DNA of 64,000 nt from Ailurus styani (lineage: Eukaryota > Chordata > Mammalia > Carnivora > Ailuridae): the NCBI GenBank assembly GCA_002007465.1, contig LNAC01000685.1, positions 1 to 64,000 on the forward strand, written 5' to 3'. The notes beneath the pieces were generated by a model. That model was not told the origin of the DNA. It saw only the letters and a program-made list of their open reading frames with translations, and made no database searches. Of this stretch, positions 10,949-22,299 are shown one piece after another. A program made the translations under genes and the position numbers. Each line of letters opens with the position of its first letter. The stretch's first letter is position 1.

Positions 10949-12084
10949 CTGCCCCAAATCAGCAGATCAAAACTTTGGGCTCTTCTTAACCCCAATTCAA
11001 ACATCACTTCAGAAGTTAACACATTTGAGCTCCAAAAGCAATGCTTTTAACTTCTGTCCTGTGGTCAGTAAGGGGCCAAATTGATCTATAAACAGTGTCA
11101 GATGGTGTCTCACACATGGCACTTAAGAAACCTTACTCCTGATAGTGCCTTGACCTTGGGGCCCTCCTGATCAGGTGGTCTCAGTGACACTGAACAGGGA
11201 GGCATCAAAGAAAGGGGCTGTGAGGCCCCATGAGTCTGATAGCCGCTGGGGCTCCAGGAGAGTGTGTTGAAGACAGGGTAGGTATGGAACTGATGTGGCC
11301 ACTGAGCATTTTTAGTTCAGCTAGTTGTATGACTGTGGTGGTCAGGTTTCAGGCTCATTTTTCTTCTACTGGTTCCATCTCTCATCCTATTTGCTTTCTA
11401 CTTTGTGTAGGAGTTTTGTTTTGGGTACTGCTGGCATTCAGAGGTGGCTTTCAAGGAAGCCAAAACAAGGCAAGCTGAGAACTAAGGAGCCTCAAAGTAG
11501 TCTCTGAGGATACCAAGTTGATCAATTTCTGAGTACAACAGGATTTTGATGTAGTAAAAATCCTGCCAGTGGAGTCTGGCAAACACTGTTGCTTTCCCAG
11601 AAGTCCCTTTTAGGCAGTTCTGCTAAACAACTGAGAAATTCTGGTGTCTGTCTGAGGGTGTTCTGTGACCACCAGGGTGTGCTTGGCCTGCTTGCAGGGC
11701 ATGCTTGGAAACTCACAACCTAATGCCCCCAGGGTGGGTGTTAGTGAATCAGCACTCAGCTTCTTGCATCCCAGTGCACAGTTCCAAGGTATGTTCCATA
11801 TAGCCTCTCTAGGGTGTATTGGTGGGGTTGTGCCCACAGTTTTGCATAGCAACCGACTCACGGACACACTTTGTATTGGCCTTCTTTCCTTTTCTTGTCT
11901 CCCGCTGTACTCTTTAACTTCCACTCCTTGGGATATGTCTCAAGACACTACCTACATCTGAGTCCTTTTCTTGGGATCTACTTTTGGGGAAACCCAAATT
12001 ACATCAGAGTCAGATAAAATTCAGTTGTCATATCAAAAAGAATCTAAGGGACCCCTTGAAAGCTTTAATTCCACCAAGTTCATA
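10949..12084. other. Unique sequence, no gene seen
   Basis: Frames of 60-104 codons overlap on both strands at 11230-11961 and show no domain. No repeat recognised. Confidence 0.45.
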
Positions 12085-12465
12085 CCCCTGTGCCTCAGTT
12101 TGGATTCCCCAGAAGCAAATCCTAAGATAAGAATTTCACCACAAATATTTTATTTGGAAGGTGATTCTAAGAAATGCTAGTGAGGGAGTAGGGAAGTGAT
12201 ATAGGGAATAGATGAAAGAAATAAGGGGGGTGTTATCAAGCCAGTTACCACTGTGGGCAGCCAGAGCCCAATTCTGCTGAGGCACTCTGGAACATTGTAA
12301 AACATGGGTCAGCATTGTCTCACGCAAGAGGTGAGGAAGCTGGAGTATTGATATACCAAACCCTCATCCGTCACCGATGGAAGACTACTCTAGGGTTATT
12401 TATAGCATTTCTGAGATGATCTGCATTTGGGCCAATTGTGATCTTGCAGCCAGAAAAGAAGCCCT
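12085..12465 (+). repeat. Unassigned interspersed repeat, copy B
   Basis: Ordered words 'gtttggattccccagaagca', 'atttggaaggtgattctaag', 'gagggagtagggaagtgata', 'gttatcaagccagttaccac', 'tgtgggcagccagagc' and 'caattctgctgaggcactct' parallel copy A. This is the best preserved 5' half of the four copies. Confidence 0.65.
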
Positions 12466-12844
12466 ACTGAAGGAGAGTCTCAGTTTATAGTAAGCAGTCT
12501 TTGGGTAGAGAGAAATATATGTTGAGGGAATTTGGGATGGGCCCTAAAGCCCCTGCTATATATGCTGAGACTCTAAAAACATATAAATATGTCTCTGAAA
12601 TAAGAGGAAATGTAAAGGAACACTCATTCTCTCATTCAACAAGTGTTTATAAAGCCCTGCCTATGTGCCAGTACTACAGAGAAATGTGGAGAAGATTGAG
12701 TTTGTATTGCTTTTGGTGGCCTTGCAGTGTGTGAACACTTCTCTTCCATAAGTAGCTCCATGGTGGCCAGAATAGAGGGGCGACTTTGAATCCTGATTTG
12801 ACTTCTCAGAGCCTGGCTTCTTAAGTTCATAGGTTATCATGCAG
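12466..12844. other. Unique sequence, no gene seen
   Basis: Includes an L2-like phrase 'tcattcaacaagtgtttata' with 'ctatgtgccagtacta' at about 12633-12678, probably a short antisense L2 tail. Nothing else recognised. Confidence 0.4.
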
Positions 12845-12970
12845 ACTGTGGACTGAGAATTAGGAAATTTCTGTTCTAGTCCTTCTCTGACCTTGACCTC
12901 CCATGTGACATTGGAAGAGTTGTCTTGTCTCCCAGGACCTTGGTTTCCTCTAGTACTAAATGAAGTTTTG
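12845..12970 (+). mobile_element. MIR fragment
   Basis: 'ctgttctagtccttctctga' followed by 'cccatgtgacattggaagag' and 'ttggtttcctctagtactaa' fits the 5' half of MIR. Confidence 0.55.
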
Positions 12971-13129
12971 GGGACCCTTTCTACTTGTGGCTAAGGACAC
13001 ATGTGCAGTAGTGAGTGTGGTAACAGGGCGGTTTTTGCTGTGTGGGTCATTTACTATGAGCCTCCTCTGGTCTGGAGGCATTTCAGGTCAAGGGATATCC
13101 GAGCTGTAAGAAAAGTTAAAGCTGGAAAC

Positions 13130-13235
13130 TTATTTTTATAATTAACAGCAGTGAAGCTTAGGGAAACAACATGTATTGTGCAAACTCACCCAGCTAATTA
13201 GGGGGCAGAATTGGAGCCAGAACTTAGTTTCCTGT
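13130..13235 (-). mobile_element. MIR fragment, antisense
   Basis: 'tgaagcttagggaaacaaca', 'aaactcacccagctaattag' and 'gggggcagaattggagcc' match the antisense MIR order (usual words: gaaactgaggc, cacacagctagtaag, agccaggattcga). Confidence 0.6.
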
Positions 13236-13529
13236 TACTTAATTGATGGATATTTCTATCAATCTATGAATCACAGTTTTTATAGCAAGCTATAAGGAAT
13301 GAGCATTCTGAGGTGAAAGACTAATGGTGAAAGAAACCCACTTGATGCAAACACTATGATCATGAAACTAAAAGGCATTCTCATTGAAGGGCTCACACCA
13401 AATCTCAGAGGCTACAGCTCTTTAGAAATGCTCTCCTGCTGAAATGGTCTTATGCGCTGCCTAGTAGAATTCCCAATCCCTTCTGCAGGGATTGCTACTA
13501 AGTGGAAAGATAAGCCAAACCACTGGATA

Positions 13530-13759
13530 AAAAAAAAAAAAATCCGGGCGCCTGGGTGGCTCAGTGGGTTAAAGCCGCTGCCTTCGGCTCAGGTCATGAT
13601 CCCAGGGTCCTGGGATCGAGGCCCGCGTCGGGCTCTCTGCTCAGCAGGGAGCCTGCTTCCTCCTCTCTCCTCTCTCTCTGCCTGCCTCTCTGCCTACTTG
13701 TAATCTCTCTCTCTGTGTCAAATGAATAAATTAAAAAAAAAAAAATTAAAAAAAAATCC
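13530..13759 (+). mobile_element. CAN-SINE, young subfamily
   Basis: tRNA-derived head GGGCGCCTGGGTGGCTCAG at 13546, body with 'gatcccagggtcctgggatc', a CT-rich stretch and AATGAATAAATT plus A tail. Duplicated target AAAAAAAAATCC lies at 13748-13759 and, longer, at 13530-13545. Internal A and B box-like segments of a pol III promoter are in the first 70 bases. Diverges very little from the copy at 53.1 kb, so it is recent. Confidence 0.95.
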
Positions 13760-14149
13760 AACTTATATACTTCACCATGAGTGCTTGGATCAGTACACAA
13801 CACTACTATCATCTAGGCTCATATTCAAGATGGTAGGTTGATAATAGGGAAAGGCAAGGCAAGGAAACAGAGCTGTGGAAAGAAGTGGGGAATCCAGGAT
13901 CTTTAGAATGTGAAAGTAATGAGATGTGAGTGTAGAATGTCAAGATGTCCCCCAACTGCTGCTTTCTATGTCAACACAAATGAGTGTAGCTATTTCATTC
14001 AGCAAATGGCTAGGTAGGTGGTGACACCTTTGGTATCACAGAGGACTGAGTGGAGGCTGGAGATCACAGGGTGAATTCAGTTGCTATACCGTGTTCCAGC
14101 TGATTAAAATTTTAAGTATTGGAAAATCCAACATTGTAAAAGTCCATTC
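13760..14149. other. Unique sequence, no gene seen
   Basis: No repeat or gene recognised. Confidence 0.4.
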
Positions 14150-14340
14150 TAGACTTTTGTGTGGTTCATGGGCCAGAATCATCAATGTCACTTGGGAGTT
14201 TGTTACACATGCAGAATCTTAGTACCGACCCAGACCTACCGCATCAGAATCTTAACATTTAATCTTAACAGATCTTGCATTTTAACAAGATCTCCAGGGG
14301 GATATGTAGCATGTTGAAGTCTGAGAAGCATTGTTGCAGA
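14150..14340 (+). mobile_element. MER5-like hAT remnant
   Basis: Words 'agaatcatcaatgtcacttg', 'agaatcttagtaccgaccca', 'aacaagatctccagggggat' and 'tgaagtctgagaagca' follow the order of MER5-type Charlie elements (agaatcacctggga, cccaggcc, atttctaacaagctccca, tttgagaacca). Confidence 0.65.
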
Positions 14341-15299
14341 CAAGAAGTGCTACTCAAAACAAGTGGGTACTTCCTTGAGTGGAACCACTGAAAAAACTCT
14401 CATCCAAAAATAGACTGCTCAAGGAGACTGGCAAACAAGTGGAAAAACCGAATGTAATTCAAATAATCAATACGATGGTGTAATGCTTAGTCTTGTTGTG
14501 AGCTAATATTGAAACAATGTTAAATCAAGCACATAGCTTTTAGGAAAAACCTGCCTCCTTTTTTTTTTTTCAGATGTGAATGCACGGGAGGATGTTATTT
14601 ATAGTTATACCTTAGTTCACCCACAAAGGATAAAAGTATGTTGCTATTAAGCATAATAGTTTTTATTGCGGAAAAAAAAAAAAAAACAACAACCACCAGA
14701 CACTGTACAGGGGTGTGGTGATTCCCACTCAGTGTCTTCAGATGGCCATGAAATAAAACCACGAAAACCATCAAATTCCTTCCTCATCTTTGAACCCACA
14801 GAGGTAATTGTCATTCTTAGTTCTGAAACATCCCTAGCCTTTATTAGTAGGGATTCTGAAATATTTGTAAAGAATGGGGATTAAAGTTGGCTTTTTCTTC
14901 TTTCCTTTTGCAAAGACCACTGAAAGAATAATTTATAAAATAAATCTCAACTAAATACATTTTGTTGATAGAGGTCTTTAAGTTTCTAAAAAGAACAAAC
15001 TTTAATGATTTGACAAGCATCCTTTCATTGGCAGGGTTTATTTAACAGATTAATTATAAGTCATTTTTTATATCCATGCAAAAGCATGCAGTACTTTTTA
15101 GAGCTAAGCTTGGAAATGGCACACTGTGACTTCTGCTATGTTTCATTTGCCAAAAGCAAGCCATGTGGCCCATTCTAGGTTCAGGAGATGGAAAATAGAT
15201 TCCAACACTTGATGGAAGAAGCTACTAAATCACTTGGTGAGGGAATGAGAGGGAAATAATTGGGAGAAATTTTGCAATCCACTTACCACATCAGGGTAG
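14341..15299. other. Unique sequence, no gene seen
   Basis: Contains a T run at about 14558-14570 and an A run at 14671-14685. No repeat family or exon recognised. Confidence 0.45.
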
Positions 15300-15690
15300 G
15301 CTGATTGCTAGAATAAACAAACCCCAAATCTCTGGATTTTAACATAATAAAGATTTATTTCTTGCCTTTATTGCATTCCAGTAAGGATGGGTGAGGCATG
15401 GGTGAGGGGCTATGTTCCACACAGTCATTCAGGAACCCAGGCTCCTTCTATCTAGTTGCTGTGTCAGTCAAGGCCATGGAGCCTTCCATGGAGTTTTCTG
15501 TTTCCAGCCAGTAGATGAAGGAGGGGAGCAAATATTTAAAAGGAATATCTCTTAATCATCTCAACGTAGCAGGTGACGTACATATCACTTCTTCCCACTT
15601 TCTGATGGCAAGGACTTAGTCACATGGCTGAAGAGAATGACAAGGGAGGTTGGGATATGTGGTCCGGCTGTCTTGGGATGAAAAAGGAAA
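15300..15690 (-). mobile_element. MLT-like LTR remnant, antisense
   Basis: 'gctgattgctagaataaaca' near the start, 'aaagatttatttcttgcctt', 'cattcaggaacccaggctcc', 'acatatcacttcttcccact' and 'aggacttagtcacatggctg' follow an old mammalian MaLR-type LTR read on the minus strand. No internal retroviral genes are present. Family assignment is from memory. Confidence 0.55.
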
Positions 15691-16526
15691 ATGGTTTGTT
15701 GACTACTTAGCTAGACTCTGCTACAGTTACAGATCTGTGACCGAGGAATTCATTCCAGGAGAAGGTGTACCGGGACACATTTCAAAATGCTGATGCATGA
15801 CTGTAGGGTAGACAAAGTTTAGAAAGACCAGACCATAATTAGGAAGGGGAAACAGGCCCAAATACCTATGTAAATACCTAGGTTATGAGACAACAAGTCT
15901 GGGAGAGGATTTGGAGAGATTTTAGGATGAGGTGGGCACTTGGGAGTCAGTGGAACTTTAATAGGAGGAGACAGGAGTGAAGGGCAAAGGGAAAGCTTTG
16001 AGCCACATGGGGAAACTGGGTTTGTTTGCTTGTTTAACTTTGTTGCCTCTAGTGGGATCTAAAGGTGATGCTTTAATGTAGGCCGGCAATGTTAGTGCTG
16101 ATCAGAATAATGTACCCCTTAGGGCTACATTAAAAAACTATGCTCGGTGCCTCATTTGCACCTTCAAAATATGCACATACATGTGCGGGCCAGAAAAGGC
16201 TGCACTCAGAACATGCATTCTTATGTGAATGGTAGGTAATTGCACAAGCAAACAGGAAGTTGCGTAGGTATGCAGGTAGCCGCCTGTTGGAGAGGTGTGT
16301 GTTGGCACGGGCAGGCGTGTGCCTTGTCCATTTGAGTACGATTTTAAAGGCTTCTGGTGAGAGAAGAGAGGGAATGCAGGCCTCTGGGCATCTGCTTCTC
16401 CAACTTCTGGCTTCTGTTTGTCCTTCTCAAGGTTTCCTCTCTGGGCTGGGCCAAGTTCAGGGTGTATTTGTGGCTATAAGAAAACAGTGCTATTTCAAGG
16501 TCTTAATGGGAACACCCATGCAGGGG
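15691..16526. other. Unique sequence, no gene seen
   Basis: No repeat recognised. The frame at 16260-16634 runs into the neighbouring LTR and is not a gene. Confidence 0.4.
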
Positions 16527-16868
16527 TGTTATGGTCTGAAAGTTTGGGTCCCTCTGAAATTCAGATGTTGTGATCTTAACACCCAAAGTGATGGCCTTAC
16601 ACGGTGGGGCCTTTGGGAGGTGATTAGGTGCTAAGCATGAAGCCATCTTGTATGGAATTAGTGCTCCACAAAAGAGGCTCCAGACAGCTCTCTAGCCCCT
16701 TCTGCCAGGTGAGGACACAACCAGAAGACCAGGAAGAGGGTTCTTACCTGACCATGTTGGTACCCTGATCTCAGACTTCTAGCCTCCAGAATTATGGAGA
16801 AATACATTTCTGTATTTCTGTATTGTTGATAAGCCGCACAATCTGTGACATTTTGTTATAAAGGCAAA
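16527..16868 (+). mobile_element. MaLR-type solo LTR (MST/MLT1-like)
   Basis: Starts TGTTATGGTCTGAAAGTTTG and continues with 'ggggcctttgggaggtgatt', 'ggaattagtgctccacaaaa', 'ccaggtgaggacacaaccag', 'cctccagaattatggagaaa' and 'attttgttataaaggca'. This is the well-known order of ERVL-MaLR LTRs in sense orientation. No internal region follows, so it is a solo LTR. Confidence 0.85.
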
Positions 16869-17127
16869 GAGAGAGAGTTTGGAAGCAGCCCTTTTGGAGG
16901 CGCGTTAGTTCCATGCTGGGAGTTTTTTGTTGTCTCTTTTGCTATTCCTGAGCTGGTGAATAAACTCTTCCTTTGAAATTCTCTTTGCTGGGATCTCTGT
17001 ATCCTGGTTCTCCTGAGTCTGCAGGCTACTGTCACTACTCTTTATTCACTGCCCTACTTTCATTTGTCCCTTCGATATTTCCCTGTGTGTCTATGCATAA
17101 CCATCTTCTGACTTTCCGGACCAGTGC
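16869..17127. other. Unique sequence, no gene seen
   Basis: No repeat or gene recognised. Confidence 0.4.
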
Positions 17128-17332
17128 TGTTCAGTAGAACTTTCTGCGATGGTGGAAATATTCTATATCTGCACTGCGCAATACCAAAGCTGCTCACCAC
17201 ATGTGGCCATTGAACACCTGATATAGGGCTAGTGGGCTTGAAGAACTGAATTTCACATTTTATTTAATGTAAACTTAAATTACCATGTGTGGCTGGTGGC
17301 TGCTATGTTGGAGAGCATAGCTCTAGGACTGT
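17128..17332 (+). mobile_element. Palindromic hAT-type MITE, copy 1
   Basis: 'cagtagaactttctgcgatg', 'tctgcactgcgcaatacc', 'accacatgtggccattgaac', AT-rich centre, then 'accatgtgtggctggtggct'. The two halves are roughly inverted, as expected for a nonautonomous DNA transposon. Related copies are at 44.1 and 55.0 kb. Confidence 0.75.
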
Positions 17333-17837
17333 CTTTATGGGTAAGAATTTCCCCCTAGTGTCAATCATTATTCACCCCATCAATCCTGATCTGAATCTCT
17401 TGTACTACCTGCTCTTCTGACCCATATTTACAAATATCTGCAACATCTTGACCTGGCTGCTCTGTGGTCCCGTCAAACACAATGTGGCTAATGTTTAACT
17501 CTTTATCTCTACCTGCAATACACATTTGTTCCTGGCCTTCCTTCTATTACTTTATCCTTGGTCACCCTTGTTCCCTGTTTAGAACACAGTCTGATCATAG
17601 CATACAATGTTCTATGTATTCATGTATTCATACAATACATGTTGTGTGTATTCGATGTATGTCATGAAACTTACACAAATTTGGGAACCCTCTTTAAGAA
17701 AAAGAATACAAAATTGTGAATGCAAAATTGGATTCAGAGCTTTGGAAGAGCCTAGGCAGGTGAGGGAGGGTCTCCCTGAAATTTAAGCTTTGTTCATTTT
17801 ATTATAAATTGGCCTCAGTTTATTATTAGAATATCTT
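17333..17837. other. Unique sequence, no gene seen
   Basis: A short repeat of ATGTATTCAT units at about 17611-17660. Nothing else recognised. Confidence 0.4.
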
Positions 17838-18050
17838 AGAGTTTCAAGGTTTGGATCTTTGTTTGGCCACTTTCTCGCTGTATGAACGCTGGCATGGTAC
17901 ATAACTACACTGAGATTCAGTTGGCTTATTGGGGATAATAATAATAATACCTGTACAACTGAGTTGTTACAAAATTAAATAAGATAATATAGGAAAAAAT
18001 CAGTACATCCAGAAGGTGGTCCCTGAAGATAATTTTATTCTTTTGTCCTC
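17838..18050 (+). mobile_element. MIR SINE
   Basis: 'ggatctttgtttggccactt', 'tcgctgtatgaacgctgg', 'ggggataataataataatac' and 'gagttgttacaaaattaaat' give the plus-strand MIR order. Confidence 0.8.
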
Positions 18051-18084
18051 CTTATTTTAAGGATAGTACCAGCAATAACGATGA

Positions 18085-18312
18085 AAATAATAGTAGTAGC
18101 TAATGTATCAGATGCTACGTTCAATGCTTTATATAGAATGTCTCACTTATTCCTACAAGGTAGGTACTCTTCTTGCTCCTAATCTACAGATGGGATAACT
18201 GAGGCCCCAGAAAGTTAGCAACCTGCCCAAGTTCTCATATGCTAGTAAGTAGGGAAGCTAGGATTTGAGCCCAGGCAGTTGTACCCTGTGTGCTCTAAAC
18301 CTCATGCTTTGA
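18085..18312 (-). mobile_element. MIR SINE, antisense
   Basis: 'tagtagtagctaatgtatca', 'tcacttattcctacaaggta', 'acagatgggataactgaggc', 'gcaacctgcccaagttctca', 'aggatttgagcccaggcagt' are the antisense MIR landmarks. It converges with the MIR immediately upstream. Confidence 0.88.
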
Positions 18313-18324
18313 GCCAGGCATTCA

Positions 18325-18510
18325 GGACTCTTCACAACCCCCTTTCTATCAACATGCTGAATTCCCTCTACACACATCTGTATTCTGGCCAGCTGCTAAA
18401 CATACCATGACTTGCTGTGTACTTCACTTTCTTCCCCCAGGCTATTTCATTTCCCTAAAGTATCCTTCCCTCCTCCTCAGTCTGCTGTGTTCTCATGGGC
18501 TATAGTCATG
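18325..18510 (+). mobile_element. L2-like LINE fragment
   Basis: A pyrimidine-rich section with 'catctgtattctggccagct', 'accatgacttgctgtgtact' and 'cccaggctatttcatttccc' resembles the L2 3' UTR. Diverged; moderate support only. Confidence 0.4.
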
Positions 18511-18639
18511 TCCTAATGTAACGATCTTTATTGCTGTCACTGTAAAGGAATTGTTGAGAGGAATTGTTCCCCCAAACAACACAACCTCCTTCCTATGAGC
18601 ATCAAGAATGATTAGCTCCTGAACAACTGCTCTGTTTTT

Positions 18640-18735
18640 ATCTTACAGGGGATCTTTTAAAAATACAGATGCCTGGGCTGCCCACCACCAGGCCACATGT
18701 ATCAGAATGCTTGGGGGTGTGTTGAGATTCACTGA
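18640..18735 (+). mobile_element. MER5-like hAT fragment
   Basis: 'ttttaaaaatacagatgcct', 'gggctgcccaccaccaggcc' and 'tcagaatgcttgggg' match the centre of MER5-type elements. Confidence 0.6.
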
Positions 18736-19419
18736 CTTAAAGGATTATGTTTCTCTCTTTCAGTTGGTTACTAGAAGGTCAAGGACCTAGTGTTAGCACA
18801 GCTCTGCAAGGATACAGGAACTTGGGCTTCATTTCGTCTCTTACTCTGATCTTTCCTTCACTTCATTTTAAACTGTACATTGCTTGCTTTTTGGCATACA
18901 TTTTTGTAGGTCACCTAAATTAATTTTGCAATCACTAGAGTTGTAAATACAAATGATCATGATGGTGACGATGACAACAGATTTATCTGGAATAAACAAG
19001 CTCTACTCACAGCTGCCTAAGTATGGGCCAATCTCAAAATAGACATGGGTAGAAAACATAGGATGAAATCAAATTGGAAGTCGAAGGAAAAATTTTCTTC
19101 ATACCTAGGGACAGCAATCACTTTAGGCCAAGTCCATGACCATGGCTATCTAAATGCAGTTCACATGTGGCCGTTCGTCTGATGGCTTCATCTTACTTGG
19201 GTACTTCTTTGATTCTAGCTTTATGGAGATTAAAAAATCTGACTAAGAAAGGTGTATTAAATGAAACATTGTAAGACATGTAAATTCCTTTGTATATATT
19301 AAACTACTGACATATACAAATACCCAGTGTCTGACTCTACCCCCCAGTTCTTGTTATTTTGGTGACTTCCTGCTCAGGTGTCCTGATCTAGTCAGGTAAT
19401 GATCCCCAAGTGCACTGAG
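18736..19419. other. Unique sequence, no gene seen
   Basis: No repeat or gene recognised. Confidence 0.4.
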
Positions 19420-20059
19420 CACATTTGTCAGGTACACTGCAGGCTTTTCAATCTTCCCATCTGCTGGCCTTTGCCCTGACTCCTCTGAAAGCCAGCATTG
19501 GGGCCGTGGCTGTGAAATGGCTTTTTGTCCTCACATTTTAGGCTCTGTGAGGCCCCCAGATCGCAAAATGAAGAGGAGTGGTTGGGGGAAGAGGGTCTGG
19601 CGGGATTCCCTTGGTTTCCAGCCGGCCTCCTGCCAATGCCCGCAGATGGTGGGGGCTGAGGGCAGGCCCTCAGGTGGGGGCCCATATGCCTTTGCCACCC
19701 ACTCAGGCCCTGGCAGCTTCGTGTGCCCAGAACCTCCTTAAAAACTGATTATCCAGCTCCCCTCCTTTGTGAGCCGGCTCATTACCATTTCATTGTGTTG
19801 GGGCAATTCTTATGGCAAGCCATGAATATTGACTTCATGCTTGCTTTTCTAACTGAATTACAGGGGGGCAGTGTGAGGGCCCATAGTGCTTGCCCAGCTC
19901 CAGCCGCCCTGGCAGCCACTTGAATGGTCTCAAAGAAAAGCTGTTTGCTTGAGCATTTAGGGATAACAGGGAGCTGTCACAGGCTGCTACAGTGATTTAT
20001 TAAAAGACAGGAAAATGGGAGAAAAGACCCGTACTTATTTCTTGCACCAGCTGCCTGCT

Positions 20060-20225
20060 GGCGTTCTTCCATTCCCTGTGTATCCCTCTGCCTCCTCTCT
20101 ATTTCTTTTTCCCTCTTTTCCTCCCTCCCACTTCCTTCCTTTCTCTCCATTTTCTTTCTCACTCTTTTTCTCTGCCTATCCTTCCCTCCTTGCCCTACTT
20201 AATCTCTGCCTTCTTTTTGTTCTCA
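20060..20225 (+). repeat. Pyrimidine-rich stretch
   Basis: About 165 bases dominated by C and T on the plus strand, degenerate rather than periodic. Produces a spurious minus-strand frame rich in Arg, Lys and Glu. Confidence 0.7.
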
Positions 20226-20406
20226 TTTTTAGAAATGAGACCAGGAAAAGGTTGCCGTGTTTTAGGCACGTGCTTTCAGGGACTCTGCGCCTGTTTCCTA
20301 CACCTTAACGCAACACCCCAATAAATGTAGCGGGGTGATAGATTGTTCCTATGAAGCCTATGAAAGGAGACGGAGCTCTTGCAGATGTGCACGTCTATGA
20401 GCACAC

Positions 20407-20420
20407 ATGCGCGTGCGCAG
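20407..20420. promoter_or_regulatory. NRF1-like binding site
   Basis: ATGCGCGTGCGCAG closely resembles the NRF1 consensus (YGCGCAYGCGCR). It lies in an alternating CG/CA context (GCGCGTGCGCAGGCGCAC), which could also adopt Z-DNA. NRF1 sites are usual in CpG-island promoters, but there is no strong island here. Confidence 0.35.
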
Positions 20421-21450
20421 GCGCACAACTACTGCAAATGGTGCTCCCCTGTCCTGAGAAGAGGAAGCCTGACTCTGAAGGTGAGGCAGGTTGTCTTTCC
20501 TTTCTCAGCAGCCCCTCCTTTCCAGACGCACTGCAGTGGGCCTGACCTCCGGACGCCCTCCCCTGAGGCAATGTCTTCTGAAGAGGCCTCCCCAGCACCG
20601 TCCAGCCTGGGTTTCTCTCAGGACCGGCTTGCACGGAGGGTCTTCCCTTCGTGATCTGCTTGTTTCGGGGCCTGGCTTCAGTTCCCCTGTGTCTCTGATG
20701 GCTCCTTCCTGCGTCAGGACACCTGAGAGATGCAAATGTGGCTGGTGTGGGGGCCGATGTAACAAGTGATAAAACAAGAAATTGTCTTGGATGGTAATTT
20801 CTGCTCAACAAACCAACCTATGGAACCCCGAGTAGGCTGTTTCACAGGGACACTGGGATAGAAAGGAGACGGATTGCATGCTGGGTGATCCTGGACATGC
20901 TGGCCACTTCCATGCAGTCCTGGCAGGGGTCGGGGGGGTCGGGTAAGGGGACAGCTGTTCAAGATTAAGGTGCAAGGACTTTGTTTTCAGGCCTTGTCTG
21001 AAGTGCAGGAACATGGGCCTTTTCTTTGTGGCTTCTAGAAGCTTTCCAAACATGGGATTACCTTGGAATCCATGCACAGTCATTCTGCTTTGCTCCTGGA
21101 ACTTCTTTCTGCAGCCCCCTCCCTTCTCCACCTCCTTGTTTGCTCTATGGACTCTGCTGTGTCCCCACCTTTCACTTTGCTTTTCCCAAATGCCTTTGGT
21201 CCCTCTTATCTCCCCTCATGAGGCCCTAATTAGCCTCCTCACAACCCCATAAATCAGGGGCCCCTCCTCCTCTGGTTTGCTTCCTTAGCGGAGGCATGCA
21301 AGCTCACCTTTCCTTTCCCAGATGACAAATCAGCCATTAATCTTGGTTTCAAAAACGTTTATTGGCCGACTTCCTTCAGTAGCTTCTGAACTGTTTGCAA
21401 ATAAAGAGGAGGGATTTTTGGTGACCTCAATAGAGATAGGCACTCACAGG

Positions 21451-22093
21451 TGGATTTATTCTCAGGTTTGACTTTTTTTTTCTTTTCCTTTTTTGACAAA
21501 AAGGGTAAATACACAACTCTGCCTCTCAGTGCTTGTGATTTCTTATTTTTGAAAAGTTTTCAGATCTTCTTTTGGGCTGAAATATGTTTGTTTGTGTTAG
21601 TCAGGCTGGTTTGTTGCTATGTATGCATCAAGACAGGGTGACCTGTGGGAGTAACAAAGGGAGTGTCTTGACTGGCTGCTCAGTGACTCTGAACGGTTCA
21701 AACAGGTGCTCTATGATGTTTTTATGGTCAACAGACAATGGCTACAGAAGAGTCACCTACAAGTTTAAGAATTGGAATTTTAGGCATCTCTGTCAGCCTT
21801 TTGGTTCCCCTTCCTGATTTCCTGGTGTTAATAATGCTCTGGTTTCCTTCTTAGGCTTCAGGAGGTCGGATTGTCTTATAGTCTAGATTCAGTCTCTGGA
21901 AGGAGGCATAAATTTGTCATTTGAGTTGTGTCTTTAAGAATGTAGGAAATAAAGCTGGAAAGCTTGTGGGAAGGTAGGAAGGGTGTCTCTTGAGGGAGAA
22001 TCTACAAAGAACTGGTTTTCAAATGTTATGGGTTAGAAGTAGGCTGTGGGAAAGATGTGGGGTGTTGGGTCCTTAAAGGTCCCATCCCTGCTT
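21451..22093. other. Unique sequence, no gene seen
   Basis: T-rich at 21470-21500. No repeat or exon recognised. Confidence 0.4.
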
Positions 22094-22299
22094 TAACCCA
22101 AAGATTTTGTTTAAGATTTTATTTATTTATTAGAGAGACTGAGAGAAAGCATGAGAGGGGAGAAGGTCAGAGGGAGAAGCAAACTCCCCACAGAGCTGGG
22201 AGCCAAAAGCGGGACTTGATCCCGGGACTGTGGAATCATGACCTGAGCTGAAGGCAGTTGCTTAACCAACTGAGCCACCCAGGCAACCTAACCCAAAGA
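22094..22299 (-). mobile_element. CAN-SINE, older copy, antisense
   Basis: Reads on the minus strand: plus-strand tail 'aagattttatttatttatt' at the left, head 'tgagccacccaggcaacct' at the right. Flanked by perfect 11-base duplications TAACCCAAAGA at 22094-22104 and 22289-22299, so the inserted DNA is 22105-22288. Confidence 0.95.

Larger units (their letters stand above)
19420..21450. other. Repeat-free GC-richer block, candidate regulatory region
   Basis: About 2 kb with no recognised mobile element, more CpG and higher GC than its neighbours. It has an octamer of interest at 20407-20420 (NRF1-like) and AT-rich words at 19780-19860 such as 'ctcattaccatttcattgtg'. Many open frames (up to 138 codons, 20395-20811 minus) overlap on both strands; this is what GC-rich DNA gives and is not evidence of coding. 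I infer possible enhancer or weak promoter function only from the absence of repeats and composition. Confidence 0.35.

Noticed and set aside
10460..11050. 196-codon plus-strand frame and 127- and 93-codon minus frames
   Set aside because: Produced by the C/T tract, which lacks stop codons on both strands; the residues are repeats of Leu-Pro-Ser-Phe or Lys-Glu-Arg.
13546..13620. tRNA-like sequence at SINE heads
   Set aside because: Part of CAN-SINEs; not a functional tRNA gene.
20395..20811. 138-codon minus frame with other frames over it
   Set aside because: GC-rich DNA with at least four overlapping frames on both strands; no recognisable domain.
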